Below, one piece after another: positions 8,233-15,761 of a stretch of DNA of 64,000 nt. A model generated the notes under the pieces. That model was given only the letters and a program-made list of their open reading frames with translations. It was not told the DNA's origin and did not search any database. The DNA is from a virus. Both the position numbers and the translations under genes were made by a program. Every line of letters starts with the position of its first letter. Position 1 is the stretch's first letter. The DNA lies in IMG/VR virus record IMGVR_UViG_3300025646_000015, positions 37,269 to 101,268 of that record, one strand, 5' to 3'.

Positions 8233-8779
8233 TTTTAAATTCTCCATATACTTCATAATAATTAATTTTTGTTTTTGTTGATTTTAACAAATTTTGCCTA
8301 ATCCTAAATAATGTAGCAGTTATAGATCCAATAGGTTTATTTAGCGTTTTTGATATCTTCTTCATAGAGTAATTTTTTTTAAATCTTAAATTAGCTATTT
8401 CCTTCATGTGTTCTGGCAAATTTTGGTAAGATATATCCAAAGCTTCTTTTTCGTGCTTATGAGGCTCATAAGTGATAGATTCATCCATAATATCTTGAAT
8501 CAATTCGCTATCAAAAAAAATTTTATTTCTTTTCTTTTTGGTGAGAAAGCCCATTACTTGATATCTAGCAATTTTAAATGCCCATGTTTTAAGTTCCGCT
8601 TTATTTGGATCAAATAAGTCTTGTTTTTCGCAAAGAATTAGGTTTGTTTCTTGTAATACATCTTTAGCATCTTCATAATTATGAATTATAGATAATATAA
8701 AAGAAAGTAATGAATTTTGAATTTTTGCAACCTCCAAATCAAAGAAAAAAGGTGGACCTTTATAAGTTTTGTCTTTCAC
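8225..8779 (-). CDS. ECF-type RNA polymerase sigma factor
   Basis: This 184-residue protein starts at GTG. It matches the ECF layout: region 2 with YEDAKDVLQETNLILCEK (residues about 35-52) and LKTWAFKIARYQVMGF (about 64-79), a linker, then region 4 with LPEHMKEIANLRFKKNYSMKKISKTLNKPIGSITATLFRIRQ (about 126-167). Such a factor would redirect host RNA polymerase. A candidate target is the GTGTAAT element found before virion genes, though this link is only inference. It overlaps both neighbours by a few bases. Confidence 0.8.
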   Translation of the reverse strand: MKDKTYKGPPFFFDLEVAKIQNSLLSFILSIIHNYEDAKDVLQETNLILCEKQDLFDPNKAELKTWAFKIARYQVMGFLTKKKRNKIFFDSELIQDIMDESITYEPHKHEKEALDISYQNLPEHMKEIANLRFKKNYSMKKISKTLNKPIGSITATLFRIRQNLLKSTKTKINYYEVYGEFKNE

Positions 8780-8993
8780 TCCACTTTCCTGAATAAGGAT
8801 TAAATTTTTCTATATATATATTTTGAACAATAAGACCCTTTTTCTTTAACATCGATTCGTGCGAATCTAAAGCTTCTTTAGAGTTTTTTGCCATAAAGTA
8901 ATGATAACTATCCATAACTGAATGATATGATCCTGCATTATATTTGATGCGATACTCAAAGAGTTTTTCAGCCAATTTTTTCTTCTTCTTCAT
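8760..8993 (-). CDS. Hypothetical small protein
   Basis: The start MKKKKKLAEK at 8993 gives 77 residues; the frame opens at 9035 but that would overlap the upstream gene more. It contains HYFMAKNSKEALDSHESMLKKKG, related to the N-terminal segment of 3103-3582 and 7134-8000 (aromatic strand, Ala-Lys-Ser, long basic helix). Here it occurs without NUMOD or HTH parts, as a stand-alone domain. The role is unknown. Confidence 0.5.
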   Translation of the reverse strand: MKKKKKLAEKLFEYRIKYNAGSYHSVMDSYHYFMAKNSKEALDSHESMLKKKGLIVQNIYIEKFNPYSGKWSERQNL

Positions 8994-9153
8994 CCATCCA
9001 ATAAATGTCATCAAATAAAACGAATTTATATTCATCTTCTAATTCCAATTCAACCCCAACGGGCTGACCTGCAGAAACAACAATGTCATTTTCTTTATAA
9101 AAGAATTCTTCGTAGTCTGATGCAAAAACTATTTGACAAGATTTTATATTCAT
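8968..9153 (-). CDS. Small acidic hypothetical protein
   Basis: This 61-residue protein is rich in Glu and Asp (VELELEDEYKFVLFDDIYWMDEEEE). It is the first gene behind a strong sigma70-type promoter at 9185-9213, so it is probably expressed early. Its acidic nature would fit a DNA-mimic or inhibitor, but nothing in the sequence proves that. No family is recognised. Confidence 0.5.
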   Translation of the reverse strand: MNIKSCQIVFASDYEEFFYKENDIVVSAGQPVGVELELEDEYKFVLFDDIYWMDEEEEKIG

Positions 9154-9184
9154 ATTTTATATATTGTTTTATTATTATGAAATA

Positions 9185-9213
9185 ATCTTAACCCAAAATT
9201 TACAAAATGTCAA
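9185..9213 (-). promoter_or_regulatory. Sigma70-type promoter with perfect -35
   Basis: Minus strand: TTGACA (9208-9213), 17-nt spacer, TAAGAT (9185-9190). The -35 is a full consensus match. It reads into the gene at 9153 and the sigma factor operon behind it. Confidence 0.75.
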
Positions 9214-9228
9214 GTATATTTAATATTA

Positions 9229-10275
9229 TTACAATTGAGATATTATCGCAGAACACAACTTGGGTAGAAAAATTTCACCAATAACTTTTCTAATAAAATT
9301 AGGTTGATAATCATATCTGAAGCCCCCGTTTGAGCCTGAATGAGCAAAACGATCTAAGCAGTTCTCAGGAAGGCCGCATACACAAAGCAATTCCCTTATT
9401 GACAGAACTCTTGGGTCAGTTGGATGCACATTATTTTGGCTGGATATTGAGCCATTTGTCATTGTTACAGTAGGTGCAGGTTTGTCCCAATACATTCGTT
9501 TGTATGTAGTCATAAATCCTTTTATTCTTCTACCATCTTTTTGGGGATAATCAATCAAATTATTGAAAGCAGTATCACCCTCAGGTGTAGATGACATCCA
9601 TTTGACATGATTAGGGTTATGATTAGGTGCAAAATGCCAAGGTATATCAGAATGCTCTCCATTATTTAAAGAAGGTAGGTGTCCTATCGCATCTCGAAGG
9701 GTGTAAGTCTGACGCATGGCTGAAGGATGTTCCCACTTCCCGTTTGGAGAAATTAAGCAAATAGAACGTTTTCTAGACTGAGGTGTGCCAAAATTTTTTG
9801 AGTCAAGCACTAGAAATTTAGCTTTCATGCCCTTGGGGATATTTAAATTTATGAATTCAGAAATTTTAACAACAGAGTTGTTATAATTTATAAATGTATC
9901 AGGCATTTGGGGGACATTTTCAATTAACATATATTTTGCCCCAATCGAATGAAATACATCTAAAGCATAAACTATAAGTTTATTTCTAATATCATCTGGT
10001 TTTTTTAAAGCATTTGCTCCACTCATGCCTTGACAAGGGGGAGTAGCTATGACTAAATCGACTCCCTCGTCTTGACTTAATGATTTTTGAATTATTTGAT
10101 TTCTTATTTCAATGGAAGATATATCACCATGAATACAATCACATTCTGGATAAAATTTATTATATAATTCACACCTTGATTCAATCAGCTCATTTGCCAG
10201 TACTACATTGACTCCTAAATTTTTTAGATAAAATTCTCCAAAACCAACATTTGAAAATAAAGATATTGCATTCAT
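9229..10275 (-). CDS. DNA (cytosine-5) methyltransferase
   Basis: This 348-residue protein shows C5-methyltransferase motifs in order: SAM-binding ISLFSNVGFGEFYL at the N-terminus, catalytic PPCQGMSG near residue 82 (the Cys attacks C6), MLIENVPQMP near 118 (motif VI), SRKRSICLI near 170 (motif VIII), a target-recognition region about 210-290 and a C-terminal GGFRYDYQPNFIRKVIGE (motif X). It is of ordinary length. No restriction partner is adjacent, so it is an orphan enzyme, probably protecting phage DNA from host restriction. It has its own sigma70-type promoter. Confidence 0.92.
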   Translation of the reverse strand: MNAISLFSNVGFGEFYLKNLGVNVVLANELIESRCELYNKFYPECDCIHGDISSIEIRNQIIQKSLSQDEGVDLVIATPPCQGMSGANALKKPDDIRNKLIVYALDVFHSIGAKYMLIENVPQMPDTFINYNNSVVKISEFINLNIPKGMKAKFLVLDSKNFGTPQSRKRSICLISPNGKWEHPSAMRQTYTLRDAIGHLPSLNNGEHSDIPWHFAPNHNPNHVKWMSSTPEGDTAFNNLIDYPQKDGRRIKGFMTTYKRMYWDKPAPTVTMTNGSISSQNNVHPTDPRVLSIRELLCVCGLPENCLDRFAHSGSNGGFRYDYQPNFIRKVIGEIFLPKLCSAIISQL

Positions 10276-10291
10276 GAAACGTATATTATAT

Positions 10292-10320
10292 AGTATATAT
10301 TATATGCATGCGATTATCAA
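10292..10320 (-). promoter_or_regulatory. Sigma70-type promoter for the cytosine methyltransferase
   Basis: Minus strand: TTGATA (10315-10320), 17-nt spacer, TATACT (10292-10297). The -35 overlaps the stop codon of the upstream glycosyltransferase gene. Confidence 0.6.
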
Positions 10321-11333
10321 GATTTAAATTTACGAATTAAATCACTAAGCTTATTGCAAATATCCCTAAATTCAGAAATTGATAAATTAATTTTATTTGC
10401 ATTTAAGATTTTGCAAATTATTTCATCATTTAATTTAGCATCGCAAAATAAACTTTTATTAATTGGAAAATTTAAATCAATCAATTCGGATTTATTAATG
10501 AAATTTTCTGAAGCTTCGTGTGTAAATAAAAGTTGCCAGGATGACCCTATGTTAGATTTTAAGAATCTACAACAATCCGATACTTTATCAAAATCTGATT
10601 TTAAGTTTTCAATTATTTGGTTGGGTGTAAAATTAGGTTTTTTGTCCGAAAACACTGTGGTAAAAGTTTTTATTAAATAATTTTCTATAGATCTGCAATG
10701 CAAGTGAAGAAGAGCAGATTCTGTATAAGAAGGTGTTGTTAGTGGAACATTGCAAAAATGAACAGAATTATATTCATCTAAGCTAATATTCTTATATTTA
10801 ATTCCATTAGACCAGACCGAAGAAGAGTCTTTGAAATAAAAAAAGTGAGAGCCTAAATTCCTAATACATATAGATCTCCTTATCATAGTTTTGATATGAT
10901 TAGATCTAAAAAAATTTAAGCCAGAATTTAAATCTAATTTTACATCCAAACAATCTGGATAATTTGATATATTATGAGCATTAATCCAATTAAAAAAGTA
11001 AACATCAGCTTGGTTTCGGTCTATAAAATCTTTAAGACTTGAATACTGTTTGTTTAAGAGCAAGAATTCATCACAGTCGATATTTAAAATAAAATCAGAA
11101 TCAGAGTTAAATTTTTTTAAAAACCGCTCGAAGAAATCTTGCAATGCCTGATCTCCATTATTTCCAGAAATTGCATCTATTATATTGACGCAACTATTTT
11201 TCTTAAATTGATTTAATTCACTATTGCAAATATTGATTATATATATTTCATCAACTCCTAAATTTAGGTAATGATCGATAAAATAATCAAGATACTGAGC
11301 TTCATGGAAGCATCTTGTCACCAAACGAATCAT
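10317..11333 (-). CDS. Glycosyltransferase (GT92 / GT2-like)
   Basis: This 338-residue protein begins LVTRCFHEAQYLDYFIDHYLNLGVDEIYII, the typical start of the GT92/Glyco_tranf_2_4 group. The metal-binding acidic motif is FILNIDCDEFLLL near residue 83, followed by VYFFNWINAHN. C-terminal HLHCRSIENYLIKTF near residue 200 also fits that group. It is part of an operon with an FkbM methyltransferase, a fucosyltransferase-like gene and a GT2 enzyme (10317-13787). The sugar transferred is unknown. Confidence 0.75.
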   Translation of the reverse strand: MIRLVTRCFHEAQYLDYFIDHYLNLGVDEIYIINICNSELNQFKKNSCVNIIDAISGNNGDQALQDFFERFLKKFNSDSDFILNIDCDEFLLLNKQYSSLKDFIDRNQADVYFFNWINAHNISNYPDCLDVKLDLNSGLNFFRSNHIKTMIRRSICIRNLGSHFFYFKDSSSVWSNGIKYKNISLDEYNSVHFCNVPLTTPSYTESALLHLHCRSIENYLIKTFTTVFSDKKPNFTPNQIIENLKSDFDKVSDCCRFLKSNIGSSWQLLFTHEASENFINKSELIDLNFPINKSLFCDAKLNDEIICKILNANKINLSISEFRDICNKLSDLIRKFKS

Positions 11334-11971
11334 AATTTAAAAGATTTATTTACATATATATTATGAAATCCAGATCGAATACGGCTAAACTTTAGATCAT
11401 TTAATAAAAATTCAAATTTATGATAATTACAAATTTTTTCATTATCTTTTTCAAAAAAAACTAATCTTAGCTTTGACAAAAAATCAATCGCTCTTTTTTG
11501 TCTACAAAAAAAGTTTAAGCACCCCTCGCAGTCAGCGAAAAGTACAGTAAAATCAGTATCAACCAAAGATCTAACATGTTGTAGTGAATAAGGTTTTATT
11601 GTTAAATCAGGATTACTGGAAGAACCAATCGAAGTATATCCACCCGTAAATCCAAGTGGATGATCGGGCTGAGGAACGTGTAATAATTGTGGCAAATCAT
11701 TAATAGAACCATGCACAATATTAAACTCAGATTTATGAATGTCTTTATTTTTTGTTAAATCTAAAAATGCAGAATTATTGGGTTCAACAACAACATGATT
11801 TTTAGGGATCAATAATTTTTTATTAATTTCAACTGCTGTTCGACCTATGCCACCCCCTAATTCAAGTACACAATCGTTTTGATGCACAAATTCTCTAGCA
11901 ATTAAAACTTCTGGAAACTCATACTTGTTGTGAGTAAAATCTTTTAATTTATTGTTTATATAAAAATTCAT
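11330..11971 (-). CDS. FkbM-like SAM-dependent methyltransferase
   Basis: This 213-residue protein has motif I VLELGGGIGRTAVEIN near residue 36, an acidic VVVEPN after the second strand, and FADCEGCLNFF near residue 150 in the position of the FkbM DxEGxE motif. It overlaps the downstream glycosyltransferase by four bases. It is likely an O-methyltransferase acting on the same glycan. There is a central glycine/serine-rich loop (GFTGGYTSIGSSS) not usual for the family. Confidence 0.6.
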   Translation of the reverse strand: MNFYINNKLKDFTHNKYEFPEVLIAREFVHQNDCVLELGGGIGRTAVEINKKLLIPKNHVVVEPNNSAFLDLTKNKDIHKSEFNIVHGSINDLPQLLHVPQPDHPLGFTGGYTSIGSSSNPDLTIKPYSLQHVRSLVDTDFTVLFADCEGCLNFFCRQKRAIDFLSKLRLVFFEKDNEKICNYHKFEFLLNDLKFSRIRSGFHNIYVNKSFKL

Positions 11972-11983
11972 GTATATAATATA

Positions 11984-12886
11984 TTATAACCTTAAACATT
12001 CTAAATTTTCAGGATCAAAAGAGAAATAATTAATAGAATCGGCATTTCCCAAAAACCCCGCCCATGTTGAGAATGCTGATTTTCTTTTGCCAAAAGGAAA
12101 ATGAGAGACCGATGTTATGTCGCGAGAATAAGATAAACAATAGAAGTCAGACAGTGTGTCGGTTAATGATTCCTCTTGATTTATTAAACCTGTATGACAT
12201 TTATTTTCATTAAATAAAATATGGGGAAATTTATTTTTAATAAAATTTAAAAAAAATATATTGTCGCAAGAAACAAAGTCAGCTTCCTTAATTTTGCCCT
12301 CGAAATAATTTAATAAAAAATCAAAAACATAATCATGTTTTAGCGAATTAGACCAATTTTCAAATGAAAAACTTGGGGGCATGTGATTACGGTAATAATT
12401 TAATAAAAAATTTGATGAAACTAAGGATTGATCTCCCAATCTAAAATGCAGTGCCTTATGGATTTTAGGTTTTTTATTAAAAAGAGTGTCTTGTATAGAA
12501 AAATTTTCAAGAAATATTTGTTTTAAAAAATTAATTAACGGTTCGGGTGGAGAAAAAGAATCTAATTCCGAGTCACCATTGCTCATAACAAAAACACTAT
12601 CATTTGAAGAATTTAATGTTAAGAATTTTTGGAGTTGATGATTATTTCCATCTATATAAGGAATGTGTTCTGGGAAATTGCCCTGATAAACAAGTTCTTC
12701 ATTTATATTTATAAATGGCTCTAGAGAATGTCCGCTGGCACAAATAAAAAAATTAATATCGTTATATTTGCATATCATATATGCTTGACTAATGCCACGG
12801 ATAATATCACCAAGACCAGAAAATGTAGGCTTGATTTGATTGTTGATAAGACAGTTGTGTCTAAGACAATAGATCAAATTATTCAT
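11984..12886 (-). CDS. Fucosyltransferase-like glycosyltransferase (GT-B type)
   Basis: This 300-residue protein has GLGDIIRGISQAY near residue 25, a loop seen at the N-terminus of GT-B fucosyl- and related transferases. ALHFRLGDQSLV near residue 150 is the H-x-R-x-G-D loop. SYSRDITSVSHFPFGKRKSAFSTWAG near residue 253 matches the C-terminal donor-site Ser-x-x-Ser-x-F-S region. It overlaps the GT2 gene by 8 nt. Together with Gmd/Fcl, a fucosyl donor is reasonable, but the specificity is inferred. Confidence 0.6.
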   Translation of the reverse strand: MNNLIYCLRHNCLINNQIKPTFSGLGDIIRGISQAYMICKYNDINFFICASGHSLEPFININEELVYQGNFPEHIPYIDGNNHQLQKFLTLNSSNDSVFVMSNGDSELDSFSPPEPLINFLKQIFLENFSIQDTLFNKKPKIHKALHFRLGDQSLVSSNFLLNYYRNHMPPSFSFENWSNSLKHDYVFDFLLNYFEGKIKEADFVSCDNIFFLNFIKNKFPHILFNENKCHTGLINQEESLTDTLSDFYCLSYSRDITSVSHFPFGKRKSAFSTWAGFLGNADSINYFSFDPENLECLRL

Positions 12887-13787
12887 CTAGCACCTTTCCT
12901 AGTAAAATTTTATGAGTTAATAACTGTATGTTTTGAATTAATCCATAAAAATCAGAACTATCTTTGTGAAAAATTTGAGAACAGACAGATTGTATTCTCT
13001 GAGTCTGATTCTCAGCTTCTAAAATCCAATTTTCATTGGTCATGATGTCTGAGACAGCCTGCCATGCAACCCTTTTTATCAACCAAGATTTTGTAACTTG
13101 ATGTTTTTTTAAATAATGTTTTACCGAAAAACACGGGTTGTAAAATATTTTACCACCAGAATCATAAATTTTATTTAATAAATCGTTCTCTTCTGAACTA
13201 AGTAGGCCGAGATTATCACCTTTTCTGCCCAAGGATAAATCAAAGCCGCCAAATTCTAATATTTTAGCCTTTTTGATCAATAGATTTGCTCCAACCAGCC
13301 ACCTAGCTTGAGTTTTGTAATCTAAAATAGCATTGCCAAAATCCAAGATAGATAACATTGGATAAAGCTCTTCAAAAAACCAATCTGGCTTCGAAACAAA
13401 AGACCAATCTGGCAAAGCCTTGCCCCCAATGGCATCTGGGTTATTCATATTTTTGATGGCTTCTTTGACCTTTATTGAGAAATCTCCATAAATAGAGACA
13501 TCATCATCCAGAAAATGAATATATTCGGTTTTGCAATAATCAACACATATATTTCTTGAATCAGATAATCCGTTGCATTCAGAATGAAGGTAGAAGAAAT
13601 TCGGAAAGTTGGAAATAATATTTTTCACGTCTTCTAAATAAATAAAATTATCATCCTGAATTAAATTAGCAGGAGTGTTGTCATGAACAAATACATTGAA
13701 ATCCAAATCTTTTTGCATGACCAAGTCTTGCATTATCCCTTTTAAATGAAAATAATTATTATATGTAGATATAGCAAAAGTTATCAT
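12879..13787 (-). CDS. GT2-family glycosyltransferase
   Basis: The start is set at ATG 13787 (MITFAISTYNN), because the longer frame from 13880 would begin inside the promoter at 13852-13880. The 302-residue protein has the GT-A opening TFAISTYNNYFHL, and the metal-binding IHFLDDDVSIYG near residue 92. WLVGANLLIKKAKI near residue 162 and FDLSLGRKGDNLGLLSSEEND near residue 182 are characteristic acceptor-side GT2 segments. The ATG directly follows a 23-nt tRNA 3'-end-like sequence (13788-13810). Confidence 0.85.
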   Translation of the reverse strand: MITFAISTYNNYFHLKGIMQDLVMQKDLDFNVFVHDNTPANLIQDDNFIYLEDVKNIISNFPNFFYLHSECNGLSDSRNICVDYCKTEYIHFLDDDVSIYGDFSIKVKEAIKNMNNPDAIGGKALPDWSFVSKPDWFFEELYPMLSILDFGNAILDYKTQARWLVGANLLIKKAKILEFGGFDLSLGRKGDNLGLLSSEENDLLNKIYDSGGKIFYNPCFSVKHYLKKHQVTKSWLIKRVAWQAVSDIMTNENWILEAENQTQRIQSVCSQIFHKDSSDFYGLIQNIQLLTHKILLGKVLDE

Positions 13788-13810
13788 TGGAGCAAGTGAG
13801 GGAATCGAAC
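13788..13810 (-). other. tRNA 3'-end-like fragment (T-loop, acceptor half, CCA)
   Basis: The minus strand reads TTCGATTC followed by CCTCACTTGCTCCA, the T-loop, 3' acceptor strand and CCA of a glycine-type tRNA. The upstream sequence cannot fold into the rest of a tRNA and the 5' T-stem half does not pair. It therefore looks like a remnant, an attachment-site core, or a recruited fragment. It abuts the ATG of the GT2 gene. Confidence 0.5.
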
Positions 13811-13851
13811 TAGTAGATGATTTTGTTTTAAAAAAAATTTTAGTTAACTGG

Positions 13852-13880
13852 AGTATATATAATATATATTTTTCACACAA
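13852..13880 (-). promoter_or_regulatory. Sigma70-type promoter for the GT2 operon
   Basis: Minus strand: TTGTGT (13875-13880), 17-nt spacer, TATACT (13852-13857). The roughly 60-nt leader would contain the tRNA-like fragment. Confidence 0.5.
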
Positions 13881-13985
13881 CTTCTAATTTTTGGCAGAAT
13901 TAATGCAACAATAATATTGAAGTGCTCAAAACGAGGCTTTGATGTAGACAAAATGTCGCATGCAACTAAAAAAAATATAAATACA

Positions 13986-14462
13986 ATGACAAAATTACAC
14001 ATAAGAAGCAATCTTCCTAGTGGAAACTTAATTACTAGAGAAGAATTTTTAACACCGTTTGATTCTATTTTCGATAGCATCATACAAAAAACAATACCTT
14101 CTTTTTCCGAAGAGTTTGGGATTAGTTTTTTTGGAAATAACAGCTACCCAAAAGTAGATGTAATCGATCACGAAGATAAAATAACGATTGAAGCAGAAAT
14201 CCCAGGGCTATCAAAAGAAGATGTATCTGTTGACTTAGAAGATAATATCTTGTCTATTACTGGATCAAAAAGAAGCCAGCAAGAAGATAGGGAAAAAAAA
14301 TACATCAGAAGAGAGCTTAAAAGATCAAGTTTTAAAAGATCATTTCAGCTTGGAGAAAATTTTAAAACAAAAAATATTAAAGCTGACTTTAAAGATGGTA
14401 TATTATTAGTAATAGTACCCAAAAAAGAGCCAGAAAAGCCTAAAAAAATAAAGATATTATAA
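13986..14462 (+). CDS. Small heat-shock protein, Hsp20 family
   Basis: From ATG 13986 the protein has 158 residues; in-frame ATGs at 13917 and 13953 are alternatives. The alpha-crystallin domain runs from about 55 to 148: YPKVDVIDHEDKITIEAEIPG, then LSKEDVSVDLEDNILSITG, YIRRELKRSSFKRSF and the C-terminal DGILLVIVPKKE. The terminal KIKIL contains an I-x-I/L-type motif that docks onto neighbouring subunits. Hsp20 is common in T4-like marine phages, where it is thought to help virion protein folding. It stands alone on the plus strand and ends in its own terminator. Confidence 0.93.
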   Translation: MTKLHIRSNLPSGNLITREEFLTPFDSIFDSIIQKTIPSFSEEFGISFFGNNSYPKVDVIDHEDKITIEAEIPGLSKEDVSVDLEDNILSITGSKRSQQEDREKKYIRRELKRSSFKRSFQLGENFKTKNIKADFKDGILLVIVPKKEPEKPKKIKIL

Positions 14463-15263
14463 TCAAGCCCCTTCGGGGGCTTTTTTGTGCAAAGATAGCT
14501 TGTTGTAAATTTTTGCAAATTGAATCCTGCGATCATAAGTTGTTAAAGTATGTTCATCACTTGAGTCATGACAGAATTTGTGAGACAAGTGAACCAGCTT
14601 GCTTTCAAAAACTAAAGAGGGTATATGTATATTATAAGGCTCTTTAGGCAAATTTGGTTCTCCTACATAAGTATTATTAAATTTATAAAATATTCTATCA
14701 TCCAGTCCTTTTTTAAAAATAGCCATAAGAAAATCTTGATCTGTAAAAAATTTCCTGAAGCCATGAACTGGATCTTTTATTAGAGAAACTCGGTGACAAT
14801 GTTTGATAATATCTTCTTTGTTTTCAAAAAGATAATCTATGTAGGAAAAGAAATTGACTGCATTTCCAGACATAAAGCAAGGGCAGGCTCTATGAAACCA
14901 TGTTAAAGATGATGGATTTGATGTAATGTCAGAAGGAGAAAGAGAAATATTAAAAATATCACAATCAGAAAAAAGAGAAAAATCCTTGCAAAAATATGCA
15001 AAAGCTAAATGCTCCAAGTGTGTTGCCATGTGATAGCTATGTTCTTCTACTTTTTGTCCAGAAGCATGAAAGTGGATGTATTTCACAAAATCACAGTACT
15101 TTTTATAAAGAGGCTTGTCTTGAATCATGGCTTTATTTAAGATAATTGGTTCAAACCCTAAATTGCTCCAATTTTTTTGCCAAAGCTTTAAAAAAGACGT
15201 AGCCTTTTCAATATAATTTATGTTTTTGAAGTTAGTGAATTGGTGATATGTATAAATTTTCAT
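14463..15263 (-). CDS. Glycosyltransferase, DXD type (GT32-like)
   Basis: This 266-residue protein begins MKIYTYHQFTN and has KLWQKNWSNLGFEPIILNKA near residue 27 and FSDCDIFNISLSP near residue 100 with the putative metal-binding DxD. It is a paralogue of 5142-5924. Its ATG lies 4 nt behind the encoded CCA of the tmRNA, so the two are probably cotranscribed and separated by tRNA-type 3' processing. Its last codons form part of the hsp20 terminator hairpin. Confidence 0.6.
   Translation of the reverse strand: MKIYTYHQFTNFKNINYIEKATSFLKLWQKNWSNLGFEPIILNKAMIQDKPLYKKYCDFVKYIHFHASGQKVEEHSYHMATHLEHLAFAYFCKDFSLFSDCDIFNISLSPSDITSNPSSLTWFHRACPCFMSGNAVNFFSYIDYLFENKEDIIKHCHRVSLIKDPVHGFRKFFTDQDFLMAIFKKGLDDRIFYKFNNTYVGEPNLPKEPYNIHIPSLVFESKLVHLSHKFCHDSSDEHTLTTYDRRIQFAKIYNKLSLHKKAPEGA
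14466..14486 (+). terminator. Rho-independent terminator behind hsp20
   Basis: Stem AGCCCC/GGGGCT closed by a cTTCGg tetraloop (14466-14481) and followed by a T run (14482-14486). The last codons of the convergent minus-strand glycosyltransferase lie within the stem. Confidence 0.9.
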
Positions 15264-15267
15264 AAAA

Positions 15268-15678
15268 TGGTGGAGGTGGCGGGAGTTGAACCCGCGTCCT
15301 GATCGCCTGCAACGATCACATCTACAAGTTTAGTTGATTTTTTTTATAGTTAAGATATCAACATCCAACTAGCCATTTCAATTATTTACAGTTTATGATA
15401 TGGATAAATTTTTATCTGTTTTGGCAGATTAGTGACCCCGCAATCTTAATATCTGCGTCAAAAGTTGCGAGGGGGCAGCTTTCAAGCTACCATCTCAAGC
15501 TCTTCAGCTTGCTCGAATTGTACGAGATTGTCGTACTCTTCACGAGCAGCTTCAAGAAGCTCTTCTATGCTATAATAACCTTCGGCATGTATAGCTTGTG
15601 TGTCTTGATATCGGAGCCTGACACATCTCCGACTTGCAGTGAAAGAATTCGAACGTCAGTCAAATCCAGAACACCCCC
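15268..15678 (-). ncRNA. ssrA: Transfer-messenger RNA (tmRNA), one-piece
   Basis: The 411-nt RNA has a 5' end GGGGGUG that pairs with 3' CACCUCC before ACCA. The third pair is G-U, the alanine identity element. The 3' end has the canonical T-arm GGGTTCAACTCCC and an encoded CCA. Four features fit tmRNA: PK1 (stems CGGAG/CTCCG and GTGTC/GACAC) ends 11 nt before the resume codon, the -4 A and -5 U are present, PK2 (CGCAA/TTGCG with GCAGAT/ATCTGC) follows the tag, and a later pseudoknot pairs TAGTT/AACTA and GTTGAT/ATCAAC. The tag frame is at 15482-15586. It rescues stalled ribosomes and tags the nascent chain. Phage-borne tmRNAs are known but uncommon. Confidence 0.95.
15482..15586 (-). other. 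tmRNA tag reading frame (34 residues)
   Basis: From the resume codon GCC the tag begins AEGYYSIEELLEAAREE and ends EELEMVA, with stop TGA. The -5 U and -4 A upstream of the resume codon match the E. coli rule. The tag is highly acidic and far longer than the usual 8-15 residues, yet ends in a small hydrophobic VA like a C-degron. Confidence 0.8.
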
Positions 15679-15718
15679 ATAAAATTTTAAAGAACTAAAT
15701 ATAGTTTACACTTTATTT

Positions 15719-15746
15719 ATAGTAACAAAAGATAAAATAAAGTCAA
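15719..15746 (-). promoter_or_regulatory. Sigma70-type promoter for tmRNA
   Basis: Minus strand: TTGACT (15741-15746), 16-nt spacer, TACTAT (15719-15724); an overlapping TATAAA gives a 19-nt spacer. It lies about 40 nt before the mature 5' end, leaving room for a leader removed by RNase P. Confidence 0.6.
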
Positions 15747-15761
15747 GTTTCCCATAGTGTT

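Noticed and set aside
13788-13880. Complete tRNA gene
   Set aside because: The 5' T-stem half does not pair, and no D-arm, anticodon arm or 5' acceptor strand can be formed from the upstream 80 nt.
13976-13983. TATAAATA, a T4 late-promoter match, before hsp20
   Set aside because: It ends 2 nt before the chosen ATG, so a transcript would start downstream of the start codon. It would be valid only if the gene started elsewhere, and TATAAATA is frequent in such AT-rich DNA.
15395-15682. 95-residue plus-strand ORF over the tmRNA
   Set aside because: It is a shadow of the tmRNA gene; the RNA structure explains the sequence and the protein has no coding features.
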